DNA of 64,000 bases from Archilochus colubris. Lineage: Eukaryota; Chordata; Aves; Apodiformes; Trochilidae. The translations under genes and the position numbers were made by a program. The stretch lies in assembly GCA_023079485.1 (NCBI GenBank), contig CM041085.1, positions 32,287,121-32,351,120 on the forward strand, read 5' to 3'. Position 1 is the first letter of the stretch. Every line of letters begins with the position of its first letter. Of this stretch, positions 40,140 to 53,349 are shown one piece after another. The notes under the pieces are model-generated. The model saw nothing but the letters and a program-made list of their open reading frames with translations, searched no databases and had not been told where the DNA came from.

Positions 40140-41602
40140 GCTGTAAATCCAAGGCAATGGAACATAGAGAATATAAAATCACCAATATAAAGACAATATG
40201 AAAGAAAAAGGGAAACAAGAAGACCACAGACTTTGAAAAAAGACTTTAAAAAAAGAAAAAAACAGGAAGAAAGGGAATAGCCTCCCTGCTTTAGTAAGTC
40301 ATATCTGAACTGTTTGGTTCAAGTGTAAACAGGTTTTTACACAGCTCCTTCAGTACAATATAAATGCTATGAGAGAAATGAATAAACCTCATGAAGAGGA
40401 AAGCTTGCCCAGACCAGAATTAAAAATCACAGGAAACTTTGCAGGAATTGTCACAAAGTAATGGACTATTACTTGTTAATACTCTGAAAAGACAGAGGGT
40501 TTTCTAGTAAAATAAAATAGCAAAAGTTTCCTTAGGACTGGTAATACTCTCTGCCAAAAATTATATTCATTCACCTTACAGAATGAATAAAAGAGGGGAG
40601 GCTCTAGATGGTGAGTATCAGATGGCTCAATTGACTTATTTTTTTGTTTTTACCCAGACAAGTTACAGAAGTGAAGTTCTCAGAACTGTATGAAGGTGTT
40701 ACTCTATCTGCTCGAGTGAAGGAAGATGGCAGAAGGAGGTTACTGGTACTGGCTTAAAAGTCTATTCATGCCACTGCAGTTACCTCTATAACTCCACCTT
40801 GGAATAAACGAAAAAAACATCATTAGAATATAAATATGGAGCTGTAAACATCATCTACCCGCACAAAGTAATGCCACTGAGTATTTAAAAAGAAAGGCAA
40901 CTTTAGTATAATACAGCTAATTAACACCTGTGTGGGTATATGTGAGTGCCACAGGGTACCACACAAGCCTAACTTGCCCCTCAGCTCACCCTGGGGCTGG
41001 TATCAGTTTGTTAGTACCAGGCAGATTCACACTTACACCACCAACACCATTCCCATTGCACTTCATCTGATGTCAGCATGAGGCTCCTGTCAACCTGCTG
41101 GCAGACTAGCAGAGGCACTTCTGCCTCAGGAGCAAAAGGAGCCTGGAAAGATGCACAGAGAGCAGGACAACATCTGGCTCCTGGCTTTTTTTTTTTTTAA
41201 TCTCTTGCTACCAAACTCATTCTTCTGAACTATGATAACAGCTCACTCCAAAGCAGACACAAAATCTTGTCTTGACTTAAAGTACCTTCATATTTAGACA
41301 CTTACTGATCACTGGACTTGCAGGCAGATGTGGATAAAGCCACAATATGCATATGACCAAATAAGCAAAAAAACTTCTTTTAAAAACACTGCCAAAAGGG
41401 TAACTAAGGCTCAATTGAAACAACACACAGATGTCAGGAGGGAAAAATAAATAACTGCAATGGCTCATGGCCACATGAAGACTGTAGCCATATTTCTTGT
41501 AAGATGCTCTCTCTCTAATCCCACTTTGCTGAACTGATTTCAATCTAACAAGCCAAACACACTGCTCAGGAATAAAAGTTAAAAAAAGAAAAGGTAACAA
41601 GG

Positions 41603-41627
41603 AAAAAAAAAAAAAAAAAAAAAAAAA
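41603..41627. repeat. Poly(A) tract, 25 bp
   Basis: Uninterrupted A25 preceded by A-rich sequence from about 41580. No retrocopy was recognised upstream. Confidence 0.9.
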
Positions 41628-44600
41628 GGTCTTCCAAAGTCACCAAGAAGAGTAAAGTCTCTAGTGTTATTTATTTATTTATGTAGTGTTTGGTTGGTGT
41701 TTGGTGCTTTTTTTTTAATACTATGGTTACTATACAGGACAGAGAAGAATGAGCAGAGAATGAGAGCTGAGGAAAGCAAGTTCCTCTGGATGGCACGAGT
41801 GATCAAGGAGTCATACATACAAGCACACATGATCTAAGAGATGGTCTTAAACCAACCTAAGTTTGTAAAGAGACAGAAAGGCACAAGCAGCAGAAGATAA
41901 ACTACCTTGGCAAACACAGTTAAGGGAGAGATGAAAAAGAACACATCCATGTTTGGAGAGAGAGAAGCTGTAAAAATATCTGAAGGAAGCCTGAAAGGAA
42001 CACACATCTGCTAGGGTAAGGGCCCATAAAGAGCCATTCCTTGTTCTCACTTTTGCCTTGTGCTCTCCTATGGGAGTCAGGTTGTTTCAGTAAAACCCTG
42101 CTGAAAAAGATTGAAATTTACTTTTGAAATTAACTAAATTGCACCAGAGCATTAATGCTACTAAACAAGGATCCGTGGAGAGGGAAATGGTGGGAAACAA
42201 AGAGCATGTGGGAGGATGCAGGTGCTGGCACCCAGCAGCAGAGCTCACAGCATGACCCAGTCCCATCAGCTCCACTGCTGGGCAAAAGGAAAGAAAAAGC
42301 ACTGGGTGCAGAGTGCTGCCTGAGGAAAGAAGAGCATGCACACCACATGGCAGGAGACTGCAGAGATGATAAAACACAGCAAGCAGTTGCAAAGATCTCT
42401 GTGGTGTGGTAAGCATGTATTCTCTGTCTTTCCACCCTTTCCTCTCAAACACCAGTTAATTGCAAGGAGCAGACCCTTCAGTTTAAAAGGTGATTTGCTC
42501 CCTGGCATAACATCTTTCTACTACAGTGATTCCTTGCTTAAGCTTTTATTCTATTTTTTTATCCAAAATTAATTTTCTTCTAAACAGTGACTTTAAAGTA
42601 GACAGATCCCCAGAGGCAATTCCGTAAACTACAAGCTATTTTTGAAACTTAAAGCCCACCTGAGCAAGAACACCAAGATGCAACACTCCAAGGGAAAGTT
42701 TTTTCTTTGTCCTCTGACCGACACTACACCACTGTAGGATCTCAGTTGACCATACTGAAGAAATTTGTATTTGTACTCTGCTGTTGCTGCATTGTAAATA
42801 ACACTCCAGCAGATGGCACAGTCAAATGATTTTGGAAAACACTGAATGGGGCCCTTCCCACGAGGGGAGAAACATGGAGGATGGTTTAGCTCCAGCCACA
42901 GAACTGATCCAGCAAAAAAAGTCAACTCAGGCTTGGGAGTTCCTTCCTTCCTTCCCTCTTCTGGAACTGGCCAGCCCCCCTACACTGCCTGCTCAGCACA
43001 GTCCTATTTGGTTCAGGATTTGGAAGAGGTAAATTCTACTGGGAACAAAGAAGTAATCAGATAATAATCCCACCCATACTACAGACAAAATGTTACTACT
43101 TTTTAAAGCTGCTGTATTTCACTTGGAGAATTCAAGGTCAAAAAGTATGAAAACGGTGAGTCAACATGGATTTTCCAAGTGAGGTCAGCTGGGTAACACT
43201 ATGGTCTCTACCAACACTGATACAAGTTGGATACAAAAATAATCCCCGAATCTGTTTTTCTTGAGAGTTTTTTCTTTCTTCTACTGCTTTCAGCCTCTGC
43301 TGAAGGCATGCAGGGTTCAGGAGGCACAAGTATCTACAGGTATTTGGTATATCACTTTCATCTCAGCATTCATTTCCATAAACAACTCACAGGAATGAGA
43401 CTAGATCCTAATTTTCAGCTCTTAAAAAACTGGAATGGTTTCAAGAATTTCTTTAGCTCCCCAAGCTGCTATGACCAATTTTCTGTCTTTAAGAAAAATT
43501 AGTCATGGATTTTTAGTGTGTTAAACTGGAATTACGTAGAAATTTGGCTGCACAGCCATAAAGATGGGTGGTAGGACACAGTAAGAGTAACACACAGTTA
43601 CTCCTGTGTGTGATTGGTATTTGGATATCTATAAGCATACTCAATTTTTGTTCTTCAGATGCAAAACAATAGGCATGCGGGAAGAAGTCAGGGAAGGCAA
43701 AAACCACGTTTTTCAAGAGTTTATGTCATTTAAAAGCCACCCCAAGTAGACTGACTTCATTTTCTGTATTTAATTTTAATATTCTAGCAAACTGTAAGGC
43801 ACAGATTAATTTATCTGTTTCCAGAATTCACTCCCTTATGCCCACAGATGTTGAATGGCACTTCTTATTGCTGACAGGCACACACAACTCGAGAAAATTT
43901 CTTAGAAGGAAGGTGAGCAGAAAAGGGTATGAGAATATATGGATTCCAGTTTTGTGCAGTCCTTGCAGTCATTAAGAACACCTATGTACTTAACTTACTT
44001 AACAACAGCAGGCTGCATTAGCTAAATATTTACAGGAAAGTCTTGGGTGGATCAGGGCTTTAACCAACCACAGGACAGATAAATGACAGAAGAAAAAGAG
44101 ATGTATCATTGCAAGCAAGAAGCCCATGTTCATGCTAGAAGCCAAGACCCCAGCTCTTGTTTCTCTCCTTCCAATGCCTGAAACCTGAGACCATTCATTA
44201 TGGCCTGAAACTCTTAACTTCTTCTTGTGTACTCCACATTAAAGGTGGGAGAATAAATCTGTTTTCCCATATTCTGCTGATAAAAAATGAGAAGACAACT
44301 TAAAATACCCTGAACAACAGAACAGTTACTGTCTGCAGGCATGTTTCCTGGTGATCCAAAGGCACTTTTCAGTAAAAGTACTCATTAAAATATAAACCTA
44401 TTGTAGCTATGTAAATAAATCATAAGTTAAAATAAAGTGACTCAAGTTAAAGTAGGGAAATCTATAAAGTAAATCATCAGCTCTGTAGGAATATCCCCAA
44501 TACCATCTGTGTTCTAGCACATCTGCTATCTAATACACTAACAGTTTCTGGAGTGCAAAAAGTAATGCAGTTATTCACTCTCTATCAGTGTACTGGTTGC

Positions 44601-44859
44601 ACCAAAACCAAGTCTGGGATTCTTAAGAGTCTTAAAGATGACAGACTAAAGCACAGAAGACCTTGAGATGCAACCTTGTATCAGGTTTAACATAGGACAA
44701 TCTCCGTACCACAGAAAGGCAGAACAGGACTGAAACAAAGCAGCTGATGAGAGTGAAAGCTGGTGATTATAAACACCTGAAAGGTTTTGAAATTTTAGAA
44801 TTTGACTCCCTGGATGGGGAACATTGTCAAAACAAAACCCAAACAACCCAAACCACAAA

Positions 44860-45240
44860 AGCAGTCATAGCCACAGAACAGCACAGGCCAGTTCGACCCA
44901 CAGGGGATGGGAGCATTGTGTGAACTCTCCAGGCTCTGCGTGGCTGCCAGTGGGACACACACCAAGGGATGCTGCAGTGCCTGCAGCCCAGGGCTCTGCC
45001 CCTTCCTTGGGGCACAGATTAGGTAGTGGGGGTACACTGTCCTCCCCCACAGCCTTTTACTGGGGCACTCCATGCAGCCATGCATAGAAGCCTTTGGGCT
45101 GGCAAACCTTGGCCTGCTGGCCCCAGCCTGCAGCTGAAGCTGAGTGCTGTGCAGGGTTAGGTGACCGGCTACTATTGGAACCCTGATGGCCACCTTGTAA
45201 AGGAGGAGGGTGGGACCTGCAGGAGCATCATCTGCTCTCA
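44860..45240. other. GC-richer block in intron 3, nature unknown
   Basis: About 380 bp that is clearly richer in G and C than its AT-rich surroundings, with overlapping open frames on both strands but few CpG. It is not a CR1 or LTR that I recognise. It could be an old repeat, a conserved noncoding element or a base-composition fluctuation. No coding evidence was found. Confidence 0.35.
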
Positions 45241-46283
45241 GATTTCCATTTGGAATGAACTGCTGTAACTAAAATAACAAACTTAATGCTTGTAAACAGG
45301 CTACAAATAAATCACCCCCGATCACAGCACAATGCCACTGGCAGGCCCACGTCCCTATTTTGATCATTGCATACATCCTTTTGTGGTTTGCAGGCTGCTA
45401 TTCCTGTGAGTGACACAGAGGTTACTGTAGCACTGACCTGATCAGCAGATCAAAATAGCAGCTGTGGGCAACAAGTGCAGCAATTGTGGATATGGTATCA
45501 GACTACATCTGTACACTTTGGAGTCTGAGGTTTTTTGTACTACTTACATCAAAACCTACTGATGGTGGCAGTACAGAGAGCATACGGTTACCCTAAATAC
45601 AAGAGAATTTAACTAATTTGATCTTTTGTGGAAACAAATCTGCAAAAATAATGCTCTCTACATCTTTACAGGAAAGTGAAAAGAAGTGTCTGGGTAAAAT
45701 GTTTCATCTGATATTTTTTACTTGCTTTTGTGAGGGTTGTGTGATAACATGAAAAAGGCTGATGAGCAAGAAGCTGAGATAGAATCAAGGGCATGTTAGA
45801 TTATAGCAACGTGAGTTTGCATGGCCATGGGAAATAATAACTTTTTGAAGAGAGTCATTACCAGGAGTGAATTTAAAAAGTAAGAAAAAACCAACCAGAC
45901 CATGTTGGCTGCTGGACTGTGTGTTATGGTAAATGGCTGTGCCCTGCAGATACATTAATACAGGTCCTAGAAGCTGTTGGCATCTAACTTCACTTGCACT
46001 AATCCTTCTTGACCCTGCTTCACTAACTGCTGACAAAATTCAAGAGCTGCCTCACTGGAAGTTAGTGTTTTTGGTTAGCTTCCACACTGTGTTGCTTTTG
46101 GCTCTATTATCCATTTCTTCTACTAACTGAAGCCTCTCGTGAGGATGATGAAATCTGGCTGATTACTCAGGTCAGAGTAGCAGTGTACCTTTTCAATTTG
46201 ATTTCTGCTAGCATATACCTTTGTTTCCCAGTTTCACAAACACAGTAAGAAAACAGGATCTAAGGTGAGCACAAGTAACTTAC

Positions 46284-46439
46284 CTGTTCATTTTTAGTCA
46301 GTCTTGTTTTGTTATGGATGTCAGATGTAACCAGATTGAATCCATGTTTCTCTGACAAAATTCTCAAAAGCAAAACCACAGTTCGACTCCCACACTTTCC
46401 AACTCTGTTGTAGACCACCTGGCTGGGGAAAGGAAGTAC
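46284..46439 (-). CDS. UST: UST exon 3 (PAPS 5'-phosphosulfate-binding loop)
   Basis: The exon is 156 nt, exactly 52 codons, phase 0 at both ends, with an acceptor ending TTATTTAG and donor CAG|GTAAGT. It starts V-L-P-F-P-S-Q and contains V-V-Y-N-R-V-G-K-C-G-S-R-T. The G-K-C-G-S-R-T segment (about residues 14-20 of the exon) sits where 2-O-sulfotransferases carry the loop that binds the 5'-phosphosulfate of the donor PAPS. The lysine there is expected to be needed for sulfate transfer; this is family knowledge, not shown by the sequence. A helix-like run V-V-L-L-L-R-I-L-S-E-K-H-G follows, then strand T-S-D-I-H and N-K-T, a possible N-glycosylation sequon. The exon ends T-K-N-E-Q and joins exon 4 in frame. 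No stop, frameshift or missing key residue is visible. The related HS2ST1 was considered and rejected, because the sequence around the loop is the UST form. Confidence 0.96.
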
Positions 46440-47847
46440 CTAAATAAGGATTGAAAAAAACCTGAGTCAGTGGACTGGTATTTTTGGTTTTGAGTATCTC
46501 CTAATCACAGCATGTTTTGACTGTTAACCAACAGATACCTACAGGAAAATTTCTAAGACATCCACCAGCAAGTTAAAACCCCTTTAGAATAGAAACACTT
46601 GGCTCAGGAGGTGACAAGCTGAGCTTTCTCCCTCATAATACTGTTTAATATAACAGTGCAGATTTTTAGCAACTTCAGAAACACCAAGCCACTGCTGATG
46701 TCTTCTAGTAAAAATAATAATGGGCTTAAGCTTGCTGCTTGTAATCTCAGTGCAAACAGTCAGCTTTAGCTAATCACCTCCCACACAAAGAACAAGGAGG
46801 AGTGAATTTGCACTACACTTTGGCAACTGAAAGTGAAGCTGACATAATGCAAGAGGAATGTTTGAATTGCAAAACTTTAGCTTAAAAAGAAAAAAAAAAC
46901 ACCCAACAACCACTAGTTGTATAGAGCTACAATTAATCAACTGTTTCAATTTAAAACATACACATGAATCTTCCAAAGAGATTCAGAGAACATATCATGC
47001 CACTGGCTACCTATGTACTTGTGGAATAAACAACACCAGAGGCCACAGGTGGCCTGGAGGCCAAGTGGCACAGTCTGATCACATTTGTAGCTGTGACATT
47101 GGCTGAACCTCAAAACAGAATAGGCACATCCAACCTGCCCCCTCAGAAGTATCTCCAGTCAATGATAACACTTGCAGCATGCACTCCTCCCTGGTAAAAC
47201 AGAACAAGCAAGCAGTCAGTCACTGTTTCAAAGTACACTGGATGACTTCTTGCTCCAGGACAATGTCCATGGGTTGTCCTTCCATTAAGATGAATTCTTA
47301 AGTCACACCATTATACTGGCTGAATATATACTGCATAGCATATAGCAGCAGCATCTAATAACACACGTGGAGAGGAATCTGTTTTCAAGCCTTTTGAATC
47401 AGCTAACACAGCCAGGAGCTCCCAGTTTCATCTGCAGTGGTGCGGATTTGGCACTCCTTTACGGAAAGCTCATTTTTCTGTTCTGACAACAGATACTGAA
47501 AGTTTCCCGGCACTGGGCCTGCAGCTTTATTGCAGGCAACATGTGTTCAGCACAAGGAGTAGCTCCTAGGCCAAAGAGATGGTGTGTCTCAACCTATAGT
47601 TAACTTTTGTTGCCGATGCAATCACATTCTCCCAGTGGAAGGATTTCTAACATGAAAGCCATCAGATGAGGCATGTGGACTTCTGGTACTTCTCACAGTA
47701 TTTGAACAGCTAATAGATCTTCATCAGGGAAGAAAAATGGTTCCTCATCAGGCAACCCTTCAGATTACTTTCAAAGAGGGCTGCAAACCAGAATTAAAAA
47801 AAAAACCACCAAACCAAACAACAAAAAAACAACTAACCAAATAACAG

Positions 47848-47873
47848 CCCCCCCCCCCCCCAAAAAAAAAAAA
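47848..47873. repeat. C14-A12 homopolymer junction
   Basis: Fourteen C directly followed by twelve A. On the minus strand this is T12G14, possibly able to form a G-rich structure in the UST transcript. Read lengths here may be unreliable. Confidence 0.9.
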
Positions 47874-50800
47874 CCACAATAAAAGGAAAAATCTGTATTC
47901 CCTTACATTACTATTGATACTTGTTGCAATGTTTAGGATATGCTTCACTGCAACAGAAACAAAACATGGAATCTGTTTCTCCATATCACCTAGGGAAATG
48001 GTGGGGTTTGGTGATAATAGCCTTGGTTAAATTTTCCAAGTCCTAGGACATCGCATCTGCTGATTCAAGAATCAAGCACAGGCTTCCCTAGGCTTATATA
48101 AAACTCACATAACACACCAAGTCTAACTATTTTGTAACATTTATATAAAGTTTTTTATGAGAAACCTATCCCTTTATTCCTTATCAATCTTTCCTTCAGA
48201 AGCCTTGCTTCCCATGAAAAGCAAAATCCCAGCTTCAATGGTTTCAATGGAACTCCAAAGGTGATGAATTCAACATCTCTATGTGACACTACAGCTCGCC
48301 TTCTCCAAAACAACTGTTAATGAGGTCTGAAAGGTTAACAAGCGAACACATTTTATTATGTTGATTATAACACCAGGGAACACCATCATGAGAGTTTTTC
48401 TTTCTGGATATACTCTGGATTGTCTCCTTTTTGATTAATTTCTTCTGTGACAAAACCCAGTATTAGTATTTGCCATGGCCCTGCAGCACTATTCACACAA
48501 AACCACTGCAATGTGTGCAAAATGAGTTTCTCCTCTGCTCAGCCACATGCTTTTGGCATGCTTTGCTGTTCAAATATGTGGAAGTCTTCAAGAGAAATGT
48601 GAAGCAGTCTGGCAAGTGCCAGTGGAGGAGCAAGAGCTCATACAGGATGCATTAGCTTAGCATCTTGGATACAGGATAAGTGATGGGGTTTTTAGGGCTA
48701 CAGAAACATTTAAAAATACTTCATAATTATGAACTACTTTGATTTTCGTAGCAGAGTTGCACTTTGCAATATACTGTAAATTTTTTTTTCTTTGTTGGCA
48801 TTTCACTCATTTCAAGAGGAATTTTGCTGCACCCAGATAACATTTAAGTTGTTGTTAAATCCCTGACTTGATTAGCCAGTACCTTTAGGCAAATCTTATC
48901 AATACCATTATTTTAAAATGAAGTAAAATTAAAGCAGATGTTTGTAAAGTCCCTACTGTAAGTGCAAACAACTTTATCAACTGAAAATAATGTCAGCTGC
49001 TACTAAGTTTGGCGAGGTCTCACCTTTGTTTCTGAAACACACCTTCCTACATAGCATGAATTTATTCTGCACACTGACAATAGCCACGGCAACCCCAAAA
49101 TGAAACCACACACAGAACCTCACTGTAGATAGAGAAAACTGAAATAATGGACTATTATTTTCAGCCAACTCTTTAGCTTAAAGGAGGCCAATATATCAAT
49201 GCCTTGATTCAGTAAACATCTGAATGCACTTAGGTAAAATGGGACAAGATACAAGATAACTGCTAAAGCTCACAGCTTGCTTCAGAAGAACAGTCATTAA
49301 TTGTAATCAAGCCTTCACTTGCAGCACTGTTGAACGTGGCTAGCTTTAAGGATGAACTGCTGAAACTCTGCCCGTGTTTTGTCTGTTCACATCACCATTC
49401 CACTTACACACCTAAATGCACCAGGGGGTGTGCCCAGTACAGAAAGAAAACCATGCAGTACCCAGGCTTTTGGCACTAAGCAGGTATTTGCTTAATGTGA
49501 CCAGTTCCCTTAGGACACTGTAAATCTACTTTCTGCATTTTAGTGTCTAAATAATTTCATAGAAAAAGAAAAGCGTCTTCCAGAAACCTGAGTTTGTATC
49601 AGGCAGATCTAAAAATACAGAAGAGATTGGAAACTTTTTTGGAAAGTTTTTTTTCCCTTTCACAGTACACGTAACAGCAAGGCTCAGACAATAGAAGAGA
49701 TAGTGGCAGAGAAGGCACTTAAAAAGAAGACTCCTATTAAATTACAAGAAACAAGATAGATAACAGCAATTGGAGGTTTACAAAATGCTAATTAGATTAC
49801 ATTTTATTTGACAATAAGAATATGTATCATGTATAGTAGCTAACGAGGTGATGCTCTGGCAACATAATACTCATGTAACAATAGCCACAACTTCAAAATA
49901 ATTACATAGTGACTTTATTGAGCACTGCATCAAAGTCCAGAGGTAATAGAAACAATTCAAACATGTAATTCACTTTGGAGTTAGATGAATTAGTACTTAC
50001 AGCTATAAAAAAGTAAAACCCACAGTATAATTACAACAGCTCTCTCTAAGGGTTTGGAAAATTATACAACAATTTCCTAGTCAGTTCAAATGGAGTTTTT
50101 GTACTTGTGTTCCACAGTTAAAGATGTCAAGAAGCATTGGGGATGAAATTGAGAAGAGAAAGCAACTTTATCCCAAAGTGAATTTGCACTATGGACAACT
50201 GTGAAGAAGCTCTGCAGGCATGTTTGCCAGTTTCAGGAGGGGAGCTGTTTCTCAGCTATCCTGACAAAAACCTGGGTTTCCATTTTCAATGGTGGTTTTG
50301 TCTCCAGGTAATCTTTTGCAACACTAGAAAACTTAAACAAGATAATTGCTTGCAGTGCAAACAATTTAGGTATCCACCCAAAGCTTAAATTACTCCATTT
50401 TTTCTGGGCCAAGTCCTGTAGAATTTTGCCAGCTTGCCAACAATTCAACAGTCCTTTGGATGATTTGCCCAGGCAGATGGCCCACACCAGAAAGACACGT
50501 TCCCAGAAAGAAATCTAATATCTCCACAATTTCTGCAAGTGACCAACCCCTGTCCCTACTGATGACAGAGGCCAGAAATGGGTGCCTGACCTGGCTTCTC
50601 CTTTCTGAGCAGAATAACCTGTAGTCTGATCGTACTCCATATTCATGAGAACGAGACAAAACAACACAGACAAACCTGGAAAGGTGTTGAGAGCAATGAC
50701 ACCTTTGCTCTCGTGACATCACGTTTCTTTATAGAGCATCACATCTTGCCACTGCAACCTCTCCATTTCTTTTCCTGTCTACTTGAGACTGAATTACAAG

Positions 50801-52385
50801 AATTTAAAAAATGGGTTACTGGGTCAAAGCTATGGCCCATTTGGCTCATGAGTACTGGAAGATGCTTGTTTGACATCTGTAAACCCAAGCTATATTAGCA
50901 GTCCCTTTCTCTCTAGAATCTATCCCCATCCTCCAGCACCCCCAAAGATTGCATATGGGGTGTCAGAAGGTACTTCTTTATGTGTTGCCTGCAGAAGTTC
51001 TTACACAAGCTGGCATAGCAACTAATTTCAGAATTTTGTTATTCACCATGCATTTGATTTTTATCTCATCTTCTACCATTTCCAGAGAATACCCATTCCT
51101 AACCATTGCGTGTTTAATAAAGAGAGATCAGATAATTCAGTCTCCAGCTTTGATATCTTCTTGGATTTATCAGATTACTTTTTTTTAAAGTTTGTCACAA
51201 GTCTGTCATGGCCTATTTAAAGACAAGCTCTAAAGCCACTAAGAGGGAACAAATTCCAAACCTAACTTCAGGAATTTCTGTACAAAATCTCATTCCAAAC
51301 AAATACCAACTTATTCTCACTCACTTTTAAAGCAATTACAATAAAGAATTGGTAACACAAAGAGTTACAAAAAAGTCAGTATAAAACAAGTCTGAGTGAT
51401 GAAAATAGAGAAAACAGCATAAATTACTAGTTAGCCTCGTCCTTCTCTAGCTAAACCACACAGATTCAGTCATGTCAAGGTCCATAGTGACACTTGAGAG
51501 AGATAAGCTTTTGGAAGTTTCCAACTCTAAAGCAGACCAGGCAGTTTGATCTTCTCTGTGAGTCACCAAAAATTCACTGGAAACCACAAGAAAGGCAATA
51601 GATGAAGTTTGTTTGTTTGTAAAGCCAAATAGTTTTGTTTGTTTGAAACCCATATAGCTTAAGTGGAGCACTGAAAATAGGGCAGAAGAAGAAACGTAAG
51701 ACTCTTCTGTTGCAGTTTCATTAAGCAACTGATTTAATTGAAAAAGGATGACTTCCTTCCACTGCCCCAAACAACGCATTTCATCTGTTTGGCAGCTGGC
51801 ATATTTAGAGGAATGAGTTAAAATGCATTCTCTAATGATTCTACATCTGTAAGCACCAAAATAAATTAAAAACATAAGTATGGAGCACAAGCAGCCACAG
51901 GAGACTGGTTGCAGACATAGCCCTCAAACTGAGACTAAAGAAAAGTATTACTATGAAGTGTCAGACAAAGCTAATGGTTCTTGACATGTCCCATGAAACA
52001 GATCTGTATATCCAATATGAAAACTTCCAATAATTTGTCTCTGAAGAAGTACTGCATTCAAACCTAAAAAGAACTCAGTCCAAAACATAGTGAAATCTGC
52101 CTGTTAAGACTCAGATCAGGTCCTATTACCTATGGCTATACAAAGACCAAATCTAAGCTAAGATAGTATCAATTCCAACCTGAAAAAAATTACAAAGAAA
52201 AGGTCAAATTTTCTAAGTTGGATGCCTCCTGTCAAGAGACTTAATTTGAGGTTTTTCATACAGTACACGTGGATATACCTTCCTACAACAGCAGCTGACA
52301 GGTAAACAAAACCTCTACTTTTGCAGTATGCTGCAGAAGCTTCCTCACCAATGAGAGAGCAGAACCAGGTTTATTTCAGCTAGGT

Positions 52386-53349
52386 TGTTCTGGGTTGATG
52401 GGGTTTTGGTAGTGGGAGAGGGTCCCCAGAGGGGGTTCCTATGAGCACCTGTTGAAAGCTTTCCTGGCTCCAAAACAGCTCCAAACTCTGGCCCTACCTC
52501 TGGCTAATGTTGAGGCCACCAGTGAGAATGGATGCACCTCCTGCCATTAACACATTCAAGAAGGGGAAACAACAGATTATAAAAATCCAGGGCAGAGGAG
52601 AGAGAGAGAAGAGAGCTATGCCAGGGAAGGGAAAGATACCAGAGAAAAGGGCGATGAGAGAGACCAAGGTTGGTGAGGAACGAGGTGCCTTGAACTCCAG
52701 TGCCTCTGCATCCTGTGGTGAGATGTCCCCCTGTAGCCCACGGAGGAACATGGTGGAGCAGTTGTGAAGCAGCCCATGAAGCATCCCATTGGAGCAGTTG
52801 TGGTCCTGCTGCCTGTGGAGGATCACGGAGCAGCTGTTGTGGACCTGCAGCCGTGGAGGACTCCGTGGCTCCGTGGGCCACCTGCATTGCAGCAGTTTCC
52901 TCCTGAGGGACTGTGCCTTGTGGGAGGGGTTTGTGAAGTACGATCTCCCTTGGGAGGAACCTCACGTTGGAGTAGGGGGAGACTTCTCCCAGAGAAGGAA
53001 GAAGCAGCAGAAATCAATTTGAAACTTCACTCCCCGTTCCCTTATGCCGCTTTGGGGGAGAAGGTAGTGATCTAGAGATTGAGACCAGGAAGAAGGGAGG
53101 GATGGGATAAAGTATTTGAGCTCTGGTATTTGTTTTGTCTTTGCCTTGTTTTGATTTGATTAATGATAAATCAGACTGATTTTTCACCCAAGTTGAGTCT
53201 GTTTTGCCCATAACTGCAATTGGAACCCTCATAGTCCTTGTATTGACCCATGAGGTTTTAGGTGGATTTCCTCCTCACCTGTCAAAACAGGGGGAGGGGA
53301 GTGAGTGGTTGCATGTTCCTTTGTTACTGGCTAGGTTCAAACTGCAACA
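52386..53349 (+). mobile_element. Solo LTR of a second avian endogenous-retrovirus family
   Basis: The roughly 960-bp block begins TGTTCTGGGTTG and ends near ACTGCAACA, with TG...CA termini. It carries TATAAAA at 52578-52584, purine-rich sequence, repeated GTGGAGGA/GGAGCAG-type units at about 52750-52870, and a tail containing gagtctgttttgcccat and a GATAAA signal variant near 53165. That order gives plus orientation, antisense to UST. The overall pattern matches an LTR type I recall from passerine genomes. No clean target duplication is visible at these ends, so boundaries are uncertain by some bases and the copy looks older than the one at 19 kb. Overlapping frames on both strands (for example 52504-52965) come from the repeated units and are not genes. 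Confidence 0.75.
52578..52584 (+). promoter_or_regulatory. LTR TATA box
   Basis: TATAAAA on the plus strand about 190 bp into the LTR, at the position expected for its U3 promoter. Activity is unknown. Confidence 0.45.

Larger units (their letters stand above)
38443..46283 (-). other. UST intron 3
   Basis: This 7.8-kb intron has poly(A) runs at 39398-39425 and 41603-41627, a three-copy degenerate short repeat near 40070-40139, and a GC-richer block at about 44860-45240. No CR1 or LTR was recognised in it, so it is the least repeat-invaded of the complete introns. Apart from these items I see nothing annotatable. Confidence 0.85.

Noticed and set aside
44795..45193. 132-codon open frame, minus strand
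   Set aside because: It falls in the GC-richer block, where stop codons are rarer; several frames are open at once, which argues against coding.
51447..51890. 147-codon open frame, minus strand in intron 2
   Set aside because: Same sense as UST but no family similarity that I recognise and no supporting splice sites; most likely chance.
52504..52965. 153-codon open frame, minus strand, longest in the window
   Set aside because: It lies within the LTR and arises from its repeated purine-rich units; overlapping frames exist on both strands and no protein family is visible.
52379..53337. gctaggtt at 52379 and 53330 as a target-site duplication
   Set aside because: The second copy appears to lie inside the LTR end (the family-like terminus continues to about 53349), and an 8-bp duplication is longer than usual for these elements. 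Taken as coincidence.
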